From: Sulfurovum sp.
GTDB taxonomy: Bacteria > Campylobacterota > Campylobacteria > Campylobacterales > Sulfurovaceae
Direction of reading: 5' to 3'
NCBI GenBank assembly: GCA_020721385.1
Contig: DYMW01000030.1
Location: 1 to 16,847 of the forward strand
Length of the DNA stretch: 16,847 nucleotides
Below the pieces are notes generated by a model. That model was not told where the DNA came from. It saw only the letters and a list, made by a program, of their open reading frames with translations, and made no database searches. This document shows positions 7,302 through 14,295 of the stretch, in pieces. How positions within the stretch are numbered: the first letter of the stretch is position 1; each line of letters opens with the position of its first letter. Made by a program: the position numbers and the translations under genes.

Positions 7302-8300
7302 ATGGAGGAAAAAGAGATTATAAACTTTGATGGATTAATTAAAAATCAGGATAATCAAAAAAGCAACAGCAAACAGGCAGAAGAGTTACTTGAAACCTCA
7401 CAAATATTGATTGCTCAAACCAAAAATGAAGCCAATAGATTTAAAATGGGTTTAATTGAAGCTGTACAAAATTTTGAAAGAATCAAAGGTAACTTTTTAA
7501 ATATCACCTTAAGAAAGAGTAAAGAGTTGTTAAAGCAGGTGGGATTTGTTCCATCAGTAGAAGAGGGTGTGAATGACGCATTTGAGTTACAATTGAGTCA
7601 TCAAACCAATGATGGAAATTTATTAAACATTACGAAGATGTATTCAGGACATTTTACAGGTGTGGTATTGGGAATTTTCTTTGGAATATTAACCATTTTG
7701 GCATGGATATTTTTTACTTTTACCAAATTTAATATTCCTCTGGATGAAACCATTGTTACCAATTATAGAAGTTATGGTGAAACAGTTTTAACATGGTTGG
7801 GTGGGGGTATTACAGGGGCAACAGGTAATCCAATTTTTGGTATGGTCATTATTCTTTTATCGGCTGTAATGGTAGGATGGATGGTCTATTCCATACGTAT
7901 TGCTTTGAAATCGACACAAAATTTGCGAACAGCAAAAGAGATGTATCTTCAAGCAAATGCTTATGCTCGGAGTCAAAAAAATGCCCAAGAGGATATTATC
8001 CAGATTGAGAGTCATTTAAAACAGAGCAATGAAGTGATTGAAAATTTAGAAGCAATACTTGAAGAGAAAAATGCTACCTTAAGAAGGGTTATACATATTG
8101 AAGGTATTTTACCTGAGAATAATAATTATCATGCAAGTTCTCAAAAAGTAATGAAAGAAGTGGATAGAGTACTTTTATCAATTAATACTCTTTTAAATAC
8201 TTCAATTACTTCTGAGGGTAAAGTTAATCCTGAATCTCAAAAAGTATTGGGTATTACACAAGCCATCTATGCTGAATATCTTTCAAAGATGTATATTTAA
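7302..8300 (+). CDS. Unrecognised membrane protein with two transmembrane helices and coiled-coil flanks
   Basis: I do not recognise this 332-residue protein. Residues about 20-80 are a charged, helical, probably coiled-coil region facing the cytoplasm. A strong hydrophobic helix lies at about 117-140 and another at 177-199. They are joined by a short segment (about 141-176) with a glycine-rich patch WLGGGITGATGNP. A second long coiled coil (about 200-262) and a polar helical tail follow. There is no signal peptide and no catalytic motif. With both ends cytoplasmic by the positive-inside rule, it could be a scaffold, a mechanosensing partner or a division/envelope factor; none of these is shown. 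The start is firm (AAGGAGA 4 bases before the ATG). It is the only plus-strand gene between 3287 and 16782, it splits the common pgsA-rseP neighbourhood, and it stops 2 bases from the convergent pgsA stop. Confidence 0.88.
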   Translation: MEEKEIINFDGLIKNQDNQKSNSKQAEELLETSQILIAQTKNEANRFKMGLIEAVQNFERIKGNFLNITLRKSKELLKQVGFVPSVEEGVNDAFELQLSHQTNDGNLLNITKMYSGHFTGVVLGIFFGILTILAWIFFTFTKFNIPLDETIVTNYRSYGETVLTWLGGGITGATGNPIFGMVIILLSAVMVGWMVYSIRIALKSTQNLRTAKEMYLQANAYARSQKNAQEDIIQIESHLKQSNEVIENLEAILEEKNATLRRVIHIEGILPENNNYHASSQKVMKEVDRVLLSINTLLNTSITSEGKVNPESQKVLGITQAIYAEYLSKMYI

Positions 8301-8320
8301 TTTTAAATCTTTACCTTTTT
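8285..8320. terminator. Weak A/T-rich hairpin at the convergent gene ends
   Basis: AAAG at 8285-8288 and ATTTAA just inside pair with TTAAAT and CTTT at 8303-8312, with a bulge on the left arm. On the plus strand a T-run follows at 8316-8320. It spans both stop codons (8298-8300 plus, 8303-8305 minus). The stem is almost all A-T, so stability is low; it is only a candidate terminator for the plus-strand gene. Confidence 0.28.
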
Positions 8321-8860
8321 GAAAAAGTCTCTTACATATTCATATCCTGAATACAATGTAAGAGCAACCGAAATCCAAAGCAATGCTTCTCCTCCATACC
8401 AACCCATTAATAAAAAACCAATCGCAATCATTTGAACCACAGTTTTTATTTTTCCCATCCATGAGGCGGCGATGTCAATGCCTTCTGCAACGGCTGAAAC
8501 TCTAAGACCTGTAATAAAAAGTTCTCGGGTAAGAATCAAAAAGATAGCCCATGGTGAAGCCTCTTGCATCATCATTAGTCCTAAAAAACCAGCCAAAGTC
8601 AGCATTTTATCTGCAAGCGGGTCAAGAATTTTTCCCATGGTGGTAATTTGGTTAAATGTACGTGCAATGTAGCCATCAAAAAAATCAGTCGCACTTGCCA
8701 ATACAAAAATAAAAGCAGCAGCATAGTTGAGCCACGAAGGGTGTATGCCTTCAAATATACTAGCATCTTGATTGACCAAAAGTACAAACATACTAGGAGC
8801 TAAAAGTAGGCGAATAAAGGCTAGGATATTGGGGATGTTTACAATTTTATTGTTTTGCAT
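8303..8860 (-). CDS. pgsA: CDP-diacylglycerol-glycerol-3-phosphate 3-phosphatidyltransferase PgsA
   Basis: PgsA makes phosphatidylglycerol phosphate, the committed step to phosphatidylglycerol and cardiolipin, in the inner membrane. Started at the ATG at 8860 the protein has 185 residues, the usual size. The CDP-alcohol phosphatidyltransferase signature D-G-x2-A-R-x8-G-x3-D-x3-D is complete, running from DFFDGYIAR to LDPLADK at about residues 60-85. Four to six hydrophobic helices surround it, and RELFITGLR is typical of PgsA. The open frame extends upstream to 9187, but that part crosses the REP-like element and the end of the reductase gene and is not PgsA-like. AAGGA lies 11 bases before the ATG, rather far, so initiation may be modest. 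It is last in the pyrD-led run, separated by 115 bases from the gene before it. Confidence 0.93.
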   Translation of the reverse strand: MQNNKIVNIPNILAFIRLLLAPSMFVLLVNQDASIFEGIHPSWLNYAAAFIFVLASATDFFDGYIARTFNQITTMGKILDPLADKMLTLAGFLGLMMMQEASPWAIFLILTRELFITGLRVSAVAEGIDIAASWMGKIKTVVQMIAIGFLLMGWYGGEALLWISVALTLYSGYEYVRDFFKKVKI

Positions 8861-8893
8861 GAAAGAATGATTCCTTAAAAATATGGGGGAATG

Positions 8894-8960
8894 TGTAGGG
8901 TGTTCATGTATTACACCATTGAGGAAAATATTATTTAGGTGCAATAAATTGCACCCTACA
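8894..8960. repeat. Inverted pair of REP-like palindromes (BIME-like element)
   Basis: Two short palindromes face each other, each headed by the tetranucleotide GTAG. The left one (8895-8917, plus) is GTAG followed by a 19-base stem-loop opening GGTGT and closing ACACC. The right one (8938-8959, minus) is GTAG followed by GGTGCAAT, TT, ATTGCACC, a perfect 8-pair stem. Aligned, the two copies share TGTAGGGTG exactly and about 18 of 24 positions. A 20-base A/T-rich spacer separates them. This is the arrangement of REP/BIME elements mobilised by RAYT (TnpA-REP) transposases. The right hairpin starts 16 bases after the reductase stop, so in RNA it could also stabilise the message end or weaken readthrough into pgsA. 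No second copy is seen in the window. Confidence 0.6.
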
Positions 8961-8975
8961 GTTTGGGGACAGATG

Positions 8976-9752
8976 TTATCTAAACGTTGTTCCACCATCA
9001 ACAACAATGGTTTGACCTGTAATCCAACTTGCTTCGTCGGTACATAAAAAATAGACTGAACCAGCAATGTCTTCAGGGCTTCCCATTCTGTTAACAGCTG
9101 AACGTTTAATGGTTTCGGCTTTAACCTCTTCGTAATTGGTAAAGGCTTTAAGTGCATCGGTATCAATGGGTCCACCCGATACAGCATTCACACGTATCCC
9201 CATTTCACCCAACTCAACAGCCGCATAACGACTCATGGCTTCAACGGCTGCTTTGTTGGTTCCATGACCTGCATAGTTATCAATATAGATTAAGTTCCCT
9301 GTAGAACTCATGGTAACGATGGCTCCACCACCTACTTTTTCCATACGTTTGGCAGATTCTTGTGAACCAAGTACAAATGCATTGACGGTTGCAGTATAGA
9401 TGTTGTTAAGACCCCTTGGTTTAAGACGCATGAATTTACCATAACCACCCACAACAGGACGACCATAAATCATTGCATTGCTGATAAAAAAGTCAATTCT
9501 ATCAAAATCTTTATCAATGGCAAGAAAAAGAGGTTTAAACTCATCTGGTTCTAAAATATTAAGAGGATAGGCTTTGGCTTTGATTCCATAACGATTTTCT
9601 AAATCCGTTGCAATTGTATTGGCAACTTCTTCATTTGAATTGTAAGTAAATGCAACATTTACCCCTTGACTTGCAAATTTTTCAGCAATTGCTTTACCAA
9701 TTCCTTTGGTTGCTCCTGTGATAACAACTGTTTTTCCTTTATTACTCGCCAT
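8976..9752 (-). CDS. fabL: FabL-like NADPH-dependent enoyl-[acyl-carrier-protein] reductase (SDR family)
   Basis: This 258-residue short-chain dehydrogenase has the cofactor loop GATKGIG at 13-19. The catalytic pair is Tyr160 and Lys167 with six residues between, the Y-x6-K spacing of enoyl-ACP reductases rather than the Y-x3-K of ordinary SDRs. The surroundings YIDNY, VNAVSGGPIDTDALK (188-202) and TGQTIVVDGG closely resemble Bacillus FabL, so the likely reaction is reduction of trans-2-enoyl-ACP in fatty-acid elongation. Whether the organism also has FabI is not visible, so it may be the main, a second or a specialised reductase; the fabL symbol is by similarity. The ATG abuts the dapA stop directly and its ribosome binding site (GTAGGAGC) lies in the dapA end. 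It sits between dapA and pgsA in one transcript. Confidence 0.82.
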   Translation of the reverse strand: MASNKGKTVVITGATKGIGKAIAEKFASQGVNVAFTYNSNEEVANTIATDLENRYGIKAKAYPLNILEPDEFKPLFLAIDKDFDRIDFFISNAMIYGRPVVGGYGKFMRLKPRGLNNIYTATVNAFVLGSQESAKRMEKVGGGAIVTMSSTGNLIYIDNYAGHGTNKAAVEAMSRYAAVELGEMGIRVNAVSGGPIDTDALKAFTNYEEVKAETIKRSAVNRMGSPEDIAGSVYFLCTDEASWITGQTIVVDGGTTFR

Positions 9753-10646
9753 TTACGCTCCTACTATGGTGTAATTTTTCATAACTTCTTCAATTTTACG
9801 CATATTTTTTACACTTGGTAAAACCAAGGGTAATCGATATTCCAAGGTTTCAATCAGACCAGCAATGTACATCGCTGCTTTGATAGGAATAGGATTACTT
9901 TCACAAAACATGGCTTTATTGATGTCATACAGTTTATCATTAATGGCTTTGGATGTCTTGAAATCACCACTCAGTGCTGTATGTGCCAACTGTGCTTTCA
10001 TATCTGGTAACAAATTGGCGGTTACCGAAGTAATTCCTTTACCTCCATTGGCTAAGATTGGGTAGTCTATCGCATCATCACCTGAGAATAGGTAAAGTTC
10101 TGGTCTTCTAGCCAAGAGTTCAACGGTTCTCTCTATAGAGCCTGTTGCCTCTTTGATTCCAAAAATATTGGGAACATCATCAAACAGTCTACAAACGGTA
10201 TTGGCTGAAATATCAACCCCTGTTCGCCCTGGTACATTGTAAAGCATAAACGGAACTTCAACTGATTTTGCAATCGCTTTGTAGTGTTGGTAGAGTCCCT
10301 CTTGGCTTGGTTTGTTGTAGTATGGGCTTACTGAAAAAATTGCATCAACTCCACATGATTCAGCATGACGTGCAATATCAATGGCTTCATGAGTTGCATT
10401 GCTTCCTGCTCCTGCTAAAACTTTGGTTTGACTTCCCTTGCACACTTCAACCGCTATCTCTATACAGCGTTTATGTTCATCATGGCTTAGTGTGGCACTT
10501 TCACCAGTGGTTCCTGCGGGGCAAACAGCATTAATGCCATTATTGATTTGTCGTCTGATTAGTTTTGCATACGTTGCTTCATCCAATGTTCCATTTTTAA
10601 ATGGGGTAATCAGTGCGGTTGTTGCACCTGTGATTAAATTACTCAT
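9753..10646 (-). CDS. dapA: 4-hydroxy-tetrahydrodipicolinate synthase DapA
   Basis: DapA condenses pyruvate with aspartate semialdehyde, the first committed step to diaminopimelate for peptidoglycan and lysine. The product is 297 residues, the normal length of this TIM-barrel enzyme. The Schiff-base lysine is Lys165 in IFGIKEATGS. The proton-relay residues Thr46/Thr47 (AGTTGES) and Tyr136 (YNVPGRTG, with Arg141 binding the substrate carboxylate) are all present, so it should be active. The ATG overlaps the M16 peptidase stop by four bases (ATGA), and the stop abuts the reductase start. The gene is embedded in pyrD - peptidase - dapA - reductase, an order I recall from Campylobacter. Confidence 0.96.
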   Translation of the reverse strand: MSNLITGATTALITPFKNGTLDEATYAKLIRRQINNGINAVCPAGTTGESATLSHDEHKRCIEIAVEVCKGSQTKVLAGAGSNATHEAIDIARHAESCGVDAIFSVSPYYNKPSQEGLYQHYKAIAKSVEVPFMLYNVPGRTGVDISANTVCRLFDDVPNIFGIKEATGSIERTVELLARRPELYLFSGDDAIDYPILANGGKGITSVTANLLPDMKAQLAHTALSGDFKTSKAINDKLYDINKAMFCESNPIPIKAAMYIAGLIETLEYRLPLVLPSVKNMRKIEEVMKNYTIVGA

Positions 10647-11959
10647 TTACTTTTTCCATTATGTTTTTTTAGTATTAATGTTGTAGCGAGGTCATCATTA
10701 AAATATTTTTTGGCTATTTTCGTGACCAATTCTGGCGTAATTTTAGCCAAATTCTCTTCATATTCAAGTAAAGGTTTTAAATTTCCTCGCACCAAATATG
10801 ACCCAAAGAGTGAGTTGACACTTGCCGAGTCTTCCAATGAATAGATAAAATCTGCTGTAGCATTAATTTTTACTTTTTCCAGCTCTTCTTTGGTTACATC
10901 ACCTGATTTTAATTTTTCTATTTGTATATGAATCTCTTTCTCCAAATCTTCAATGTTGACATCAGGATTTGCAAGTCCCATAAACAAGAAAATACCCTCA
11001 TCGGTCAGTTCCATATTGTAAGCATAGAGTTGGTTTGCCATCTGTTTTTTATCAATAATCTCTTGGTGTAAACGGCTACTTTTTCCAGAATTTAATATTT
11101 CAGAGATGGCTGAGAGAACCACTTGGTCTTCGTGTTCATAGTTGGGAATAGGGTAGGCAATGGCAATGGTGTCTATGGTGTTGTTCTCTTTGGTAATGAT
11201 TTGTCGTATGCTTCCATCGCGTTTTGGTTCTACGGCATTGAGTTTTGGAATCTCATGTTTGTTTTTAATTTTTCCAAATTTGGCTTCGGTCTCTTTAAAA
11301 ACTTCGGTCTCATTAATATCCCCTGTAACAATTAAAATGGCATTGTTGGGCTGATAATAGGTTTCATGAAAGGTTCTAATGTCATCAATTGTCCATGTTT
11401 GAATGTCGTTCATAAACCCAATCGGCGTCCAGTGATAGGGATGAGCCACATAGTGGGTGTTAAACAATCTAAAGTAAAGATAGCCAATTGGTGGGTTATC
11501 GGTACGTACTCGACGCTCTTCGGCAACCACATCACGCTCGACTTGGAACTCTTCATCTTTGAGGTTCAAATTTTCCATCAGTTCAGCAAAAAGTTCTACG
11601 GAAGTTGTTAAATTTTGTGAAGATGATTTGATGTAGTAGTGGGTATAGTCAAAAGAGGTTGCTGCGTTGTTTACACCCCCTTTTGATTTAACAATTCTAT
11701 CAAATTCACCAGCTTCAAGGTTTTTGGTCGATTTAAAGTTGAGATGTTCCAACATGTGGGCAATACCACTTTTTCCCATCACTTCATTACGGCTTCCGAC
11801 TTTATAAAAAATATCGGTCGTAATAACATTGGAGTTGTTTTTCATGGGAATAGCCACGACTTGTAACCCATTATCGAGTGTTTTGGTATAATATTTAGGC
11901 AAAGAATTAGCCATTAAGACTCCTGTCATAAGTAGTAGAGATAGTAGTGTTTTTTTCAT
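10643..11959 (-). CDS. Periplasmic M16 family zinc peptidase (insulinase/PqqL-like)
   Basis: This 438-residue protein has a Sec signal peptide (residues 1 to about 17, MKKTLLSLLLMTGVLMA then NS), so it is exported to the periplasm. The inverted zinc motif HxxEH is His68-Met-Leu-Glu71-His72, with the third ligand Glu148 in VAEERR at the expected distance of about 75 residues. That indicates an active M16 N-terminal half. A second M16-like domain (about 190-430) completes a single alpha-beta pair, as in M16B peptidases, which often work as homodimers or with an inactive partner; no partner is encoded here. Substrates are unknown, perhaps misfolded or signal peptides. Its ATG shares one base with the pyrD stop and its stop overlaps the dapA start, so it belongs to that operon. 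Confidence 0.9.
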   Translation of the reverse strand: MKKTLLSLLLMTGVLMANSLPKYYTKTLDNGLQVVAIPMKNNSNVITTDIFYKVGSRNEVMGKSGIAHMLEHLNFKSTKNLEAGEFDRIVKSKGGVNNAATSFDYTHYYIKSSSQNLTTSVELFAELMENLNLKDEEFQVERDVVAEERRVRTDNPPIGYLYFRLFNTHYVAHPYHWTPIGFMNDIQTWTIDDIRTFHETYYQPNNAILIVTGDINETEVFKETEAKFGKIKNKHEIPKLNAVEPKRDGSIRQIITKENNTIDTIAIAYPIPNYEHEDQVVLSAISEILNSGKSSRLHQEIIDKKQMANQLYAYNMELTDEGIFLFMGLANPDVNIEDLEKEIHIQIEKLKSGDVTKEELEKVKINATADFIYSLEDSASVNSLFGSYLVRGNLKPLLEYEENLAKITPELVTKIAKKYFNDDLATTLILKKHNGKSK

Positions 11960-13023
11960 TATTTATAATCAGCTCCAATGGCTTCTGATATATGTGTGTA
12001 TCCATCTTTTTTGAGCAGTTCAATAAGTCCTTCATTAATCTCTTTAATCATTTTAGGACCATTGTAGATAAGCATACTGTAAATCTGTATCAAGGTAGCA
12101 CCTGCTTTAATGCGTCGGTATGCATCTTCTGCTGTTTCAATTCCACCAACAGAGATAAGTAAGGTCTTACCATAAAGCTCTTTGGCAATGGCTTGAAAAA
12201 GTTTAAAGGATTTTTCACGAACCAATGTTCCAGAAATTCCACCAAAATCTTTGGCATGTGGCGTTAATGAGTAGTCAATGGTGGTATTGGTAGCAATAAT
12301 TCCACTGGCCCCAGCTTCTACGGCAGTTTTGCATAACATAATGGCATCTTGGGCTTCCATATCGGGAGCAATTTTCAAGAAAATAGGTTGGTTGGTTATC
12401 TCTTTAGCCATGGTAAACAATGATTTAATAAAAGTCTCATTTTGTAAATCTCTTAATCCTGGTGTATTGGGCGAAGAGATGTTAATCACAATATAATCCC
12501 CATAATCTTTAAAGGTATGCAGTAACGTTTCATAATCCTTGAGTGCTTCATCTTCAGGGGTTAATTTGTTTTTACCAATATTGATGCCAATAGGGTAGTC
12601 AAAGAAGTAGAGATTATTGAGTTGTTTGATCATATAGTCTGCACCAAAATTGTTGAAACCCATGGCATTTTGAATGGAGCGATCCTCTTTAAGTCTAAAA
12701 AGACGAGGTTTGGCATTACCTGCTTGTGGTTTTGGGGTGATGGTTCCTATTTCTGTAAACCCAAATCCAAGAGTTGGCGTGGCAGTAATGTATTCACCAT
12801 TTTTGTCAAATCCAGCAGCCAATCCAACAGGGTTGGAAAATTTTCGTCCAAAAAGATGTTGTGTCAAGATAGGGTTTTGGACAAAATAGTGATTTTTTAA
12901 GAGTTTTAAAAGGCTAGGGGCATACGCAACAGCTTTAAGACCAAAACCAGCAAAATGGTGTGCTGTTTCAGGATTGAATTTAAAGAGAACGTTTTTAACA
13001 GTTTCATAAGAAAAAAATGACAA
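11959..13023 (-). CDS. pyrD: Dihydroorotate dehydrogenase (quinone), class 2, PyrD
   Basis: PyrD oxidises dihydroorotate to orotate in pyrimidine synthesis and passes electrons to membrane quinones. The protein is 354 residues. The extra N-terminal helical region (1-45) that docks class 2 enzymes to the membrane is present. FMN and substrate motifs are LAAGFDKNGE (68-77), NAMGFNN (119-125) and the catalytic NISSPNTPGLR (181-191, Ser183/184). ATNTT and SVGGIETAEDA follow near the C-terminus. The start is a TTG at 13023, supported by GGAG six bases upstream; no ATG fits. A -10 (TATAAT, 13058-13053) gives a short leader. It heads the operon pyrD - peptidase - dapA - reductase (- pgsA). Confidence 0.95.
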   Translation of the reverse strand: MSFFSYETVKNVLFKFNPETAHHFAGFGLKAVAYAPSLLKLLKNHYFVQNPILTQHLFGRKFSNPVGLAAGFDKNGEYITATPTLGFGFTEIGTITPKPQAGNAKPRLFRLKEDRSIQNAMGFNNFGADYMIKQLNNLYFFDYPIGINIGKNKLTPEDEALKDYETLLHTFKDYGDYIVINISSPNTPGLRDLQNETFIKSLFTMAKEITNQPIFLKIAPDMEAQDAIMLCKTAVEAGASGIIATNTTIDYSLTPHAKDFGGISGTLVREKSFKLFQAIAKELYGKTLLISVGGIETAEDAYRRIKAGATLIQIYSMLIYNGPKMIKEINEGLIELLKKDGYTHISEAIGADYK

Positions 13024-13052
13024 TTTCTACTCCAAGTATGTAAATGAGAAGT

Positions 13053-13058
13053 ATTATA
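13053..13058 (-). promoter_or_regulatory. -10 element for the pyrD operon
   Basis: The minus strand reads TATAAT here, 29 bases before the pyrD TTG, in the 43-base gap after the barrel gene stop. It lacks the TG extension (AAG instead) and shows no -35. A transcript start near 13046 is expected. Confidence 0.5.
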
Positions 13059-13066
13059 CTTAATTT

Positions 13067-13558
13067 CTAATAAAAGTAGTGTAGTGATAAAGTAAGGTCC
13101 TTAATGGAGTCGACGGTTAACACTTTACTGGTGGTCATAAATCTATAACCCAAATCAATATCTATTTCATCATTTAAAAAATAGGTGAGACCACCATCCA
13201 CACCATAAAGATACCCTTTGTCATTTTCATACTGCATGGCACCAAGTGCAAACCCTGCGTAAGGCTTTAAGGGTATGTTTTGAAATAAATTGCTAAAAAT
13301 TCCACTATCCATTTGCATAATAAGTGATTGTAGGGTTTTTTTATTATCAGTGGCATAGTTGTAACTAATTCCTGTTCGCCACTCATCACTCTGTTTCCCA
13401 TATTTAATACCATTGGATTGTGTGGATTGGTCAGCATATTTGCTGTAAGCGGTGTGTAGACCTAAAAAAGAATAAACTTTTTCATTATCTTGAGCAGAAG
13501 CTTGGTTACTTAAACTCAATACGATGAATAAAAGTATTAAAAAATTCTTCATTCTCAT
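13067..13558 (-). CDS. Small outer-membrane beta-barrel protein, paralog A
   Basis: The product is 163 residues with a Sec signal peptide ending in ASA (cut near residue 22). The mature part is a chain of short amphipathic strands rich in aromatic residues and glycine, such as GIKYGKQS, WRTGISYNYA, KPYAGFALGAMQYE and DIDLGYRF, ending in LSLHYFY, an outer-membrane assembly signal with a terminal aromatic. This fits an eight-stranded OmpA/OmpX-like barrel of the outer-membrane beta-barrel superfamily. Function is unknown. It is a clear paralog of the gene just upstream at 13666: the signal, strand order and C-terminus all align. It has its own -10 about 40 bases upstream, so the two are probably separate transcripts. 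ATG at 13558 or at 13552 could be the start; AAGG fits the first better. Confidence 0.86.
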   Translation of the reverse strand: MRMKNFLILLFIVLSLSNQASAQDNEKVYSFLGLHTAYSKYADQSTQSNGIKYGKQSDEWRTGISYNYATDNKKTLQSLIMQMDSGIFSNLFQNIPLKPYAGFALGAMQYENDKGYLYGVDGGLTYFLNDEIDIDLGYRFMTTSKVLTVDSIKDLTLSLHYFY

Positions 13559-13593
13559 TAAAGTAAACCTTTTTTATTTTTATTTATTTTAAA

Positions 13594-13602
13594 ATTATAG
13601 CG
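13594..13602 (-). promoter_or_regulatory. Candidate -10 for barrel paralog A
   Basis: The minus strand reads CGCTATAAT. The TATAAT is perfect and the upstream CGC replaces the usual TGn. It lies 36 bases before the ATG. The surrounding bases resemble those at the promoters of paralog B and znuA (GCTATA flanked by A/T arms). Confidence 0.5.
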
Positions 13603-13665
13603 ATATTTGCTTTGAGAGGAGAATTTTTTTATCATTTATTTATGTTAAATACTCTTAATTTTCGT

Positions 13666-14160
13666 TTAGTAAAAATAGTGTAATGCCAAGTTAATATCAT
13701 CTACTTTATCAATGTTGGTCATTTTGGCAGTTTTCATGTAACGATAACCTAAATCTAAATCTATGGAGTTATTGACAATATACGTAAAACCACCATTTAA
13801 TCCATACATATACCCTTTGTCGGTTATATTATTTTTGTATTGTATCGCACCTACGGAAAAACCAAGGTACGGTTTAAACGCCAAATCTTCAAAGCTATTG
13901 GTCAATACTCCTCTGTCCATCTGCATGACAATCGTATGAAATGCACTATTACCATCTTTTGCATAGCTGTAAGAGAGACCTGTTCTCCACATATTGGATT
14001 GTGCCCCATATTTGATACCATACGAAGGTGTTTGGACATCTTCATAGTGACTCATAGAAGTTTGAACACCTATAAAAGAGTAAATTTTATCACTTTGCTC
14101 GGCATAGGAGGTCATAGTAGCTATCGTTAAAATGAATAATAATCGAATAATTGTTTTCAT
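13666..14160 (-). CDS. Small outer-membrane beta-barrel protein, paralog B
   Basis: The product is 164 residues with a signal peptide cut after SYA (about residue 20). Predicted strands include YGIKYGAQS, WRTGLSYSYAKD, FKPYLGFSVGAIQY, KGYMYGLNGGFTYIV and IDLDLGYRYM, and it ends in LALHYFY, a barrel-assembly signal. By eye it is roughly half identical to paralog A across the whole length, including (Y/F)-LG and GY-YG repeats, so the two arose by tandem duplication. An extra loop (NITDKG) is present where A has a shorter one. AAAGG lies 7 bases before the ATG. It is downstream of znuB on the same strand but has its own extended -10. A link to metal uptake is suggested only by position. Confidence 0.86.
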   Translation of the reverse strand: MKTIIRLLFILTIATMTSYAEQSDKIYSFIGVQTSMSHYEDVQTPSYGIKYGAQSNMWRTGLSYSYAKDGNSAFHTIVMQMDRGVLTNSFEDLAFKPYLGFSVGAIQYKNNITDKGYMYGLNGGFTYIVNNSIDLDLGYRYMKTAKMTNIDKVDDINLALHYFY

Positions 14161-14195
14161 GGCATAACCTTTCTATATTTTTTATCTTTGTTCAA

Positions 14196-14204
14196 AGTAT
14201 AGCA
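14196..14204 (-). promoter_or_regulatory. Extended -10 promoter for barrel paralog B
   Basis: The minus strand reads TGCTATACT, a TGnTATAAT match with one change, 36 bases before the ATG. It shows that paralog B does not depend on readthrough from znuB. Bases 14194-14210 form a loose dyad similar to that over the znuA promoter. Confidence 0.55.
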
Positions 14205-14258
14205 TTATTTTCTTTATAATTAAATTTTTATTAAAATAATAAATTAAATATATTTTTG

Positions 14259-14293
14259 AATTATTCTAAATTGTCTTACAAAATAGAATAATT
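14259..14293. repeat. Perfect 10-base inverted repeat just after znuB
   Basis: AATTATTCTA at 14259-14268 is exactly repeated in inverse orientation at 14284-14293, with a 15-base spacer. It begins 3 bases after the znuB stop codon. The stem is A/T-rich with a large loop and is not followed by a T-run in the znuB direction, so it is a poor intrinsic terminator; message-end protection or a protein-binding dyad are alternatives. The rest of the 135-base gap is A/T-rich sequence plus the paralog B promoter. Confidence 0.45.
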
Positions 14294-14295
14294 TT

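Noticed and set aside
8894..8960. Reading the REP-like pair as a transposon or IS remnant
   Set aside because: No transposase fragment or target duplication is seen, and the GTAG-headed double palindrome fits REP/BIME better; a simple terminator is also less likely because neither arm is followed by a clean T-run.
8861..9187. N-terminal extension of pgsA
   Set aside because: It runs across the REP-like pair and into the reductase gene in another frame; PgsA length and start are normal at 8860.
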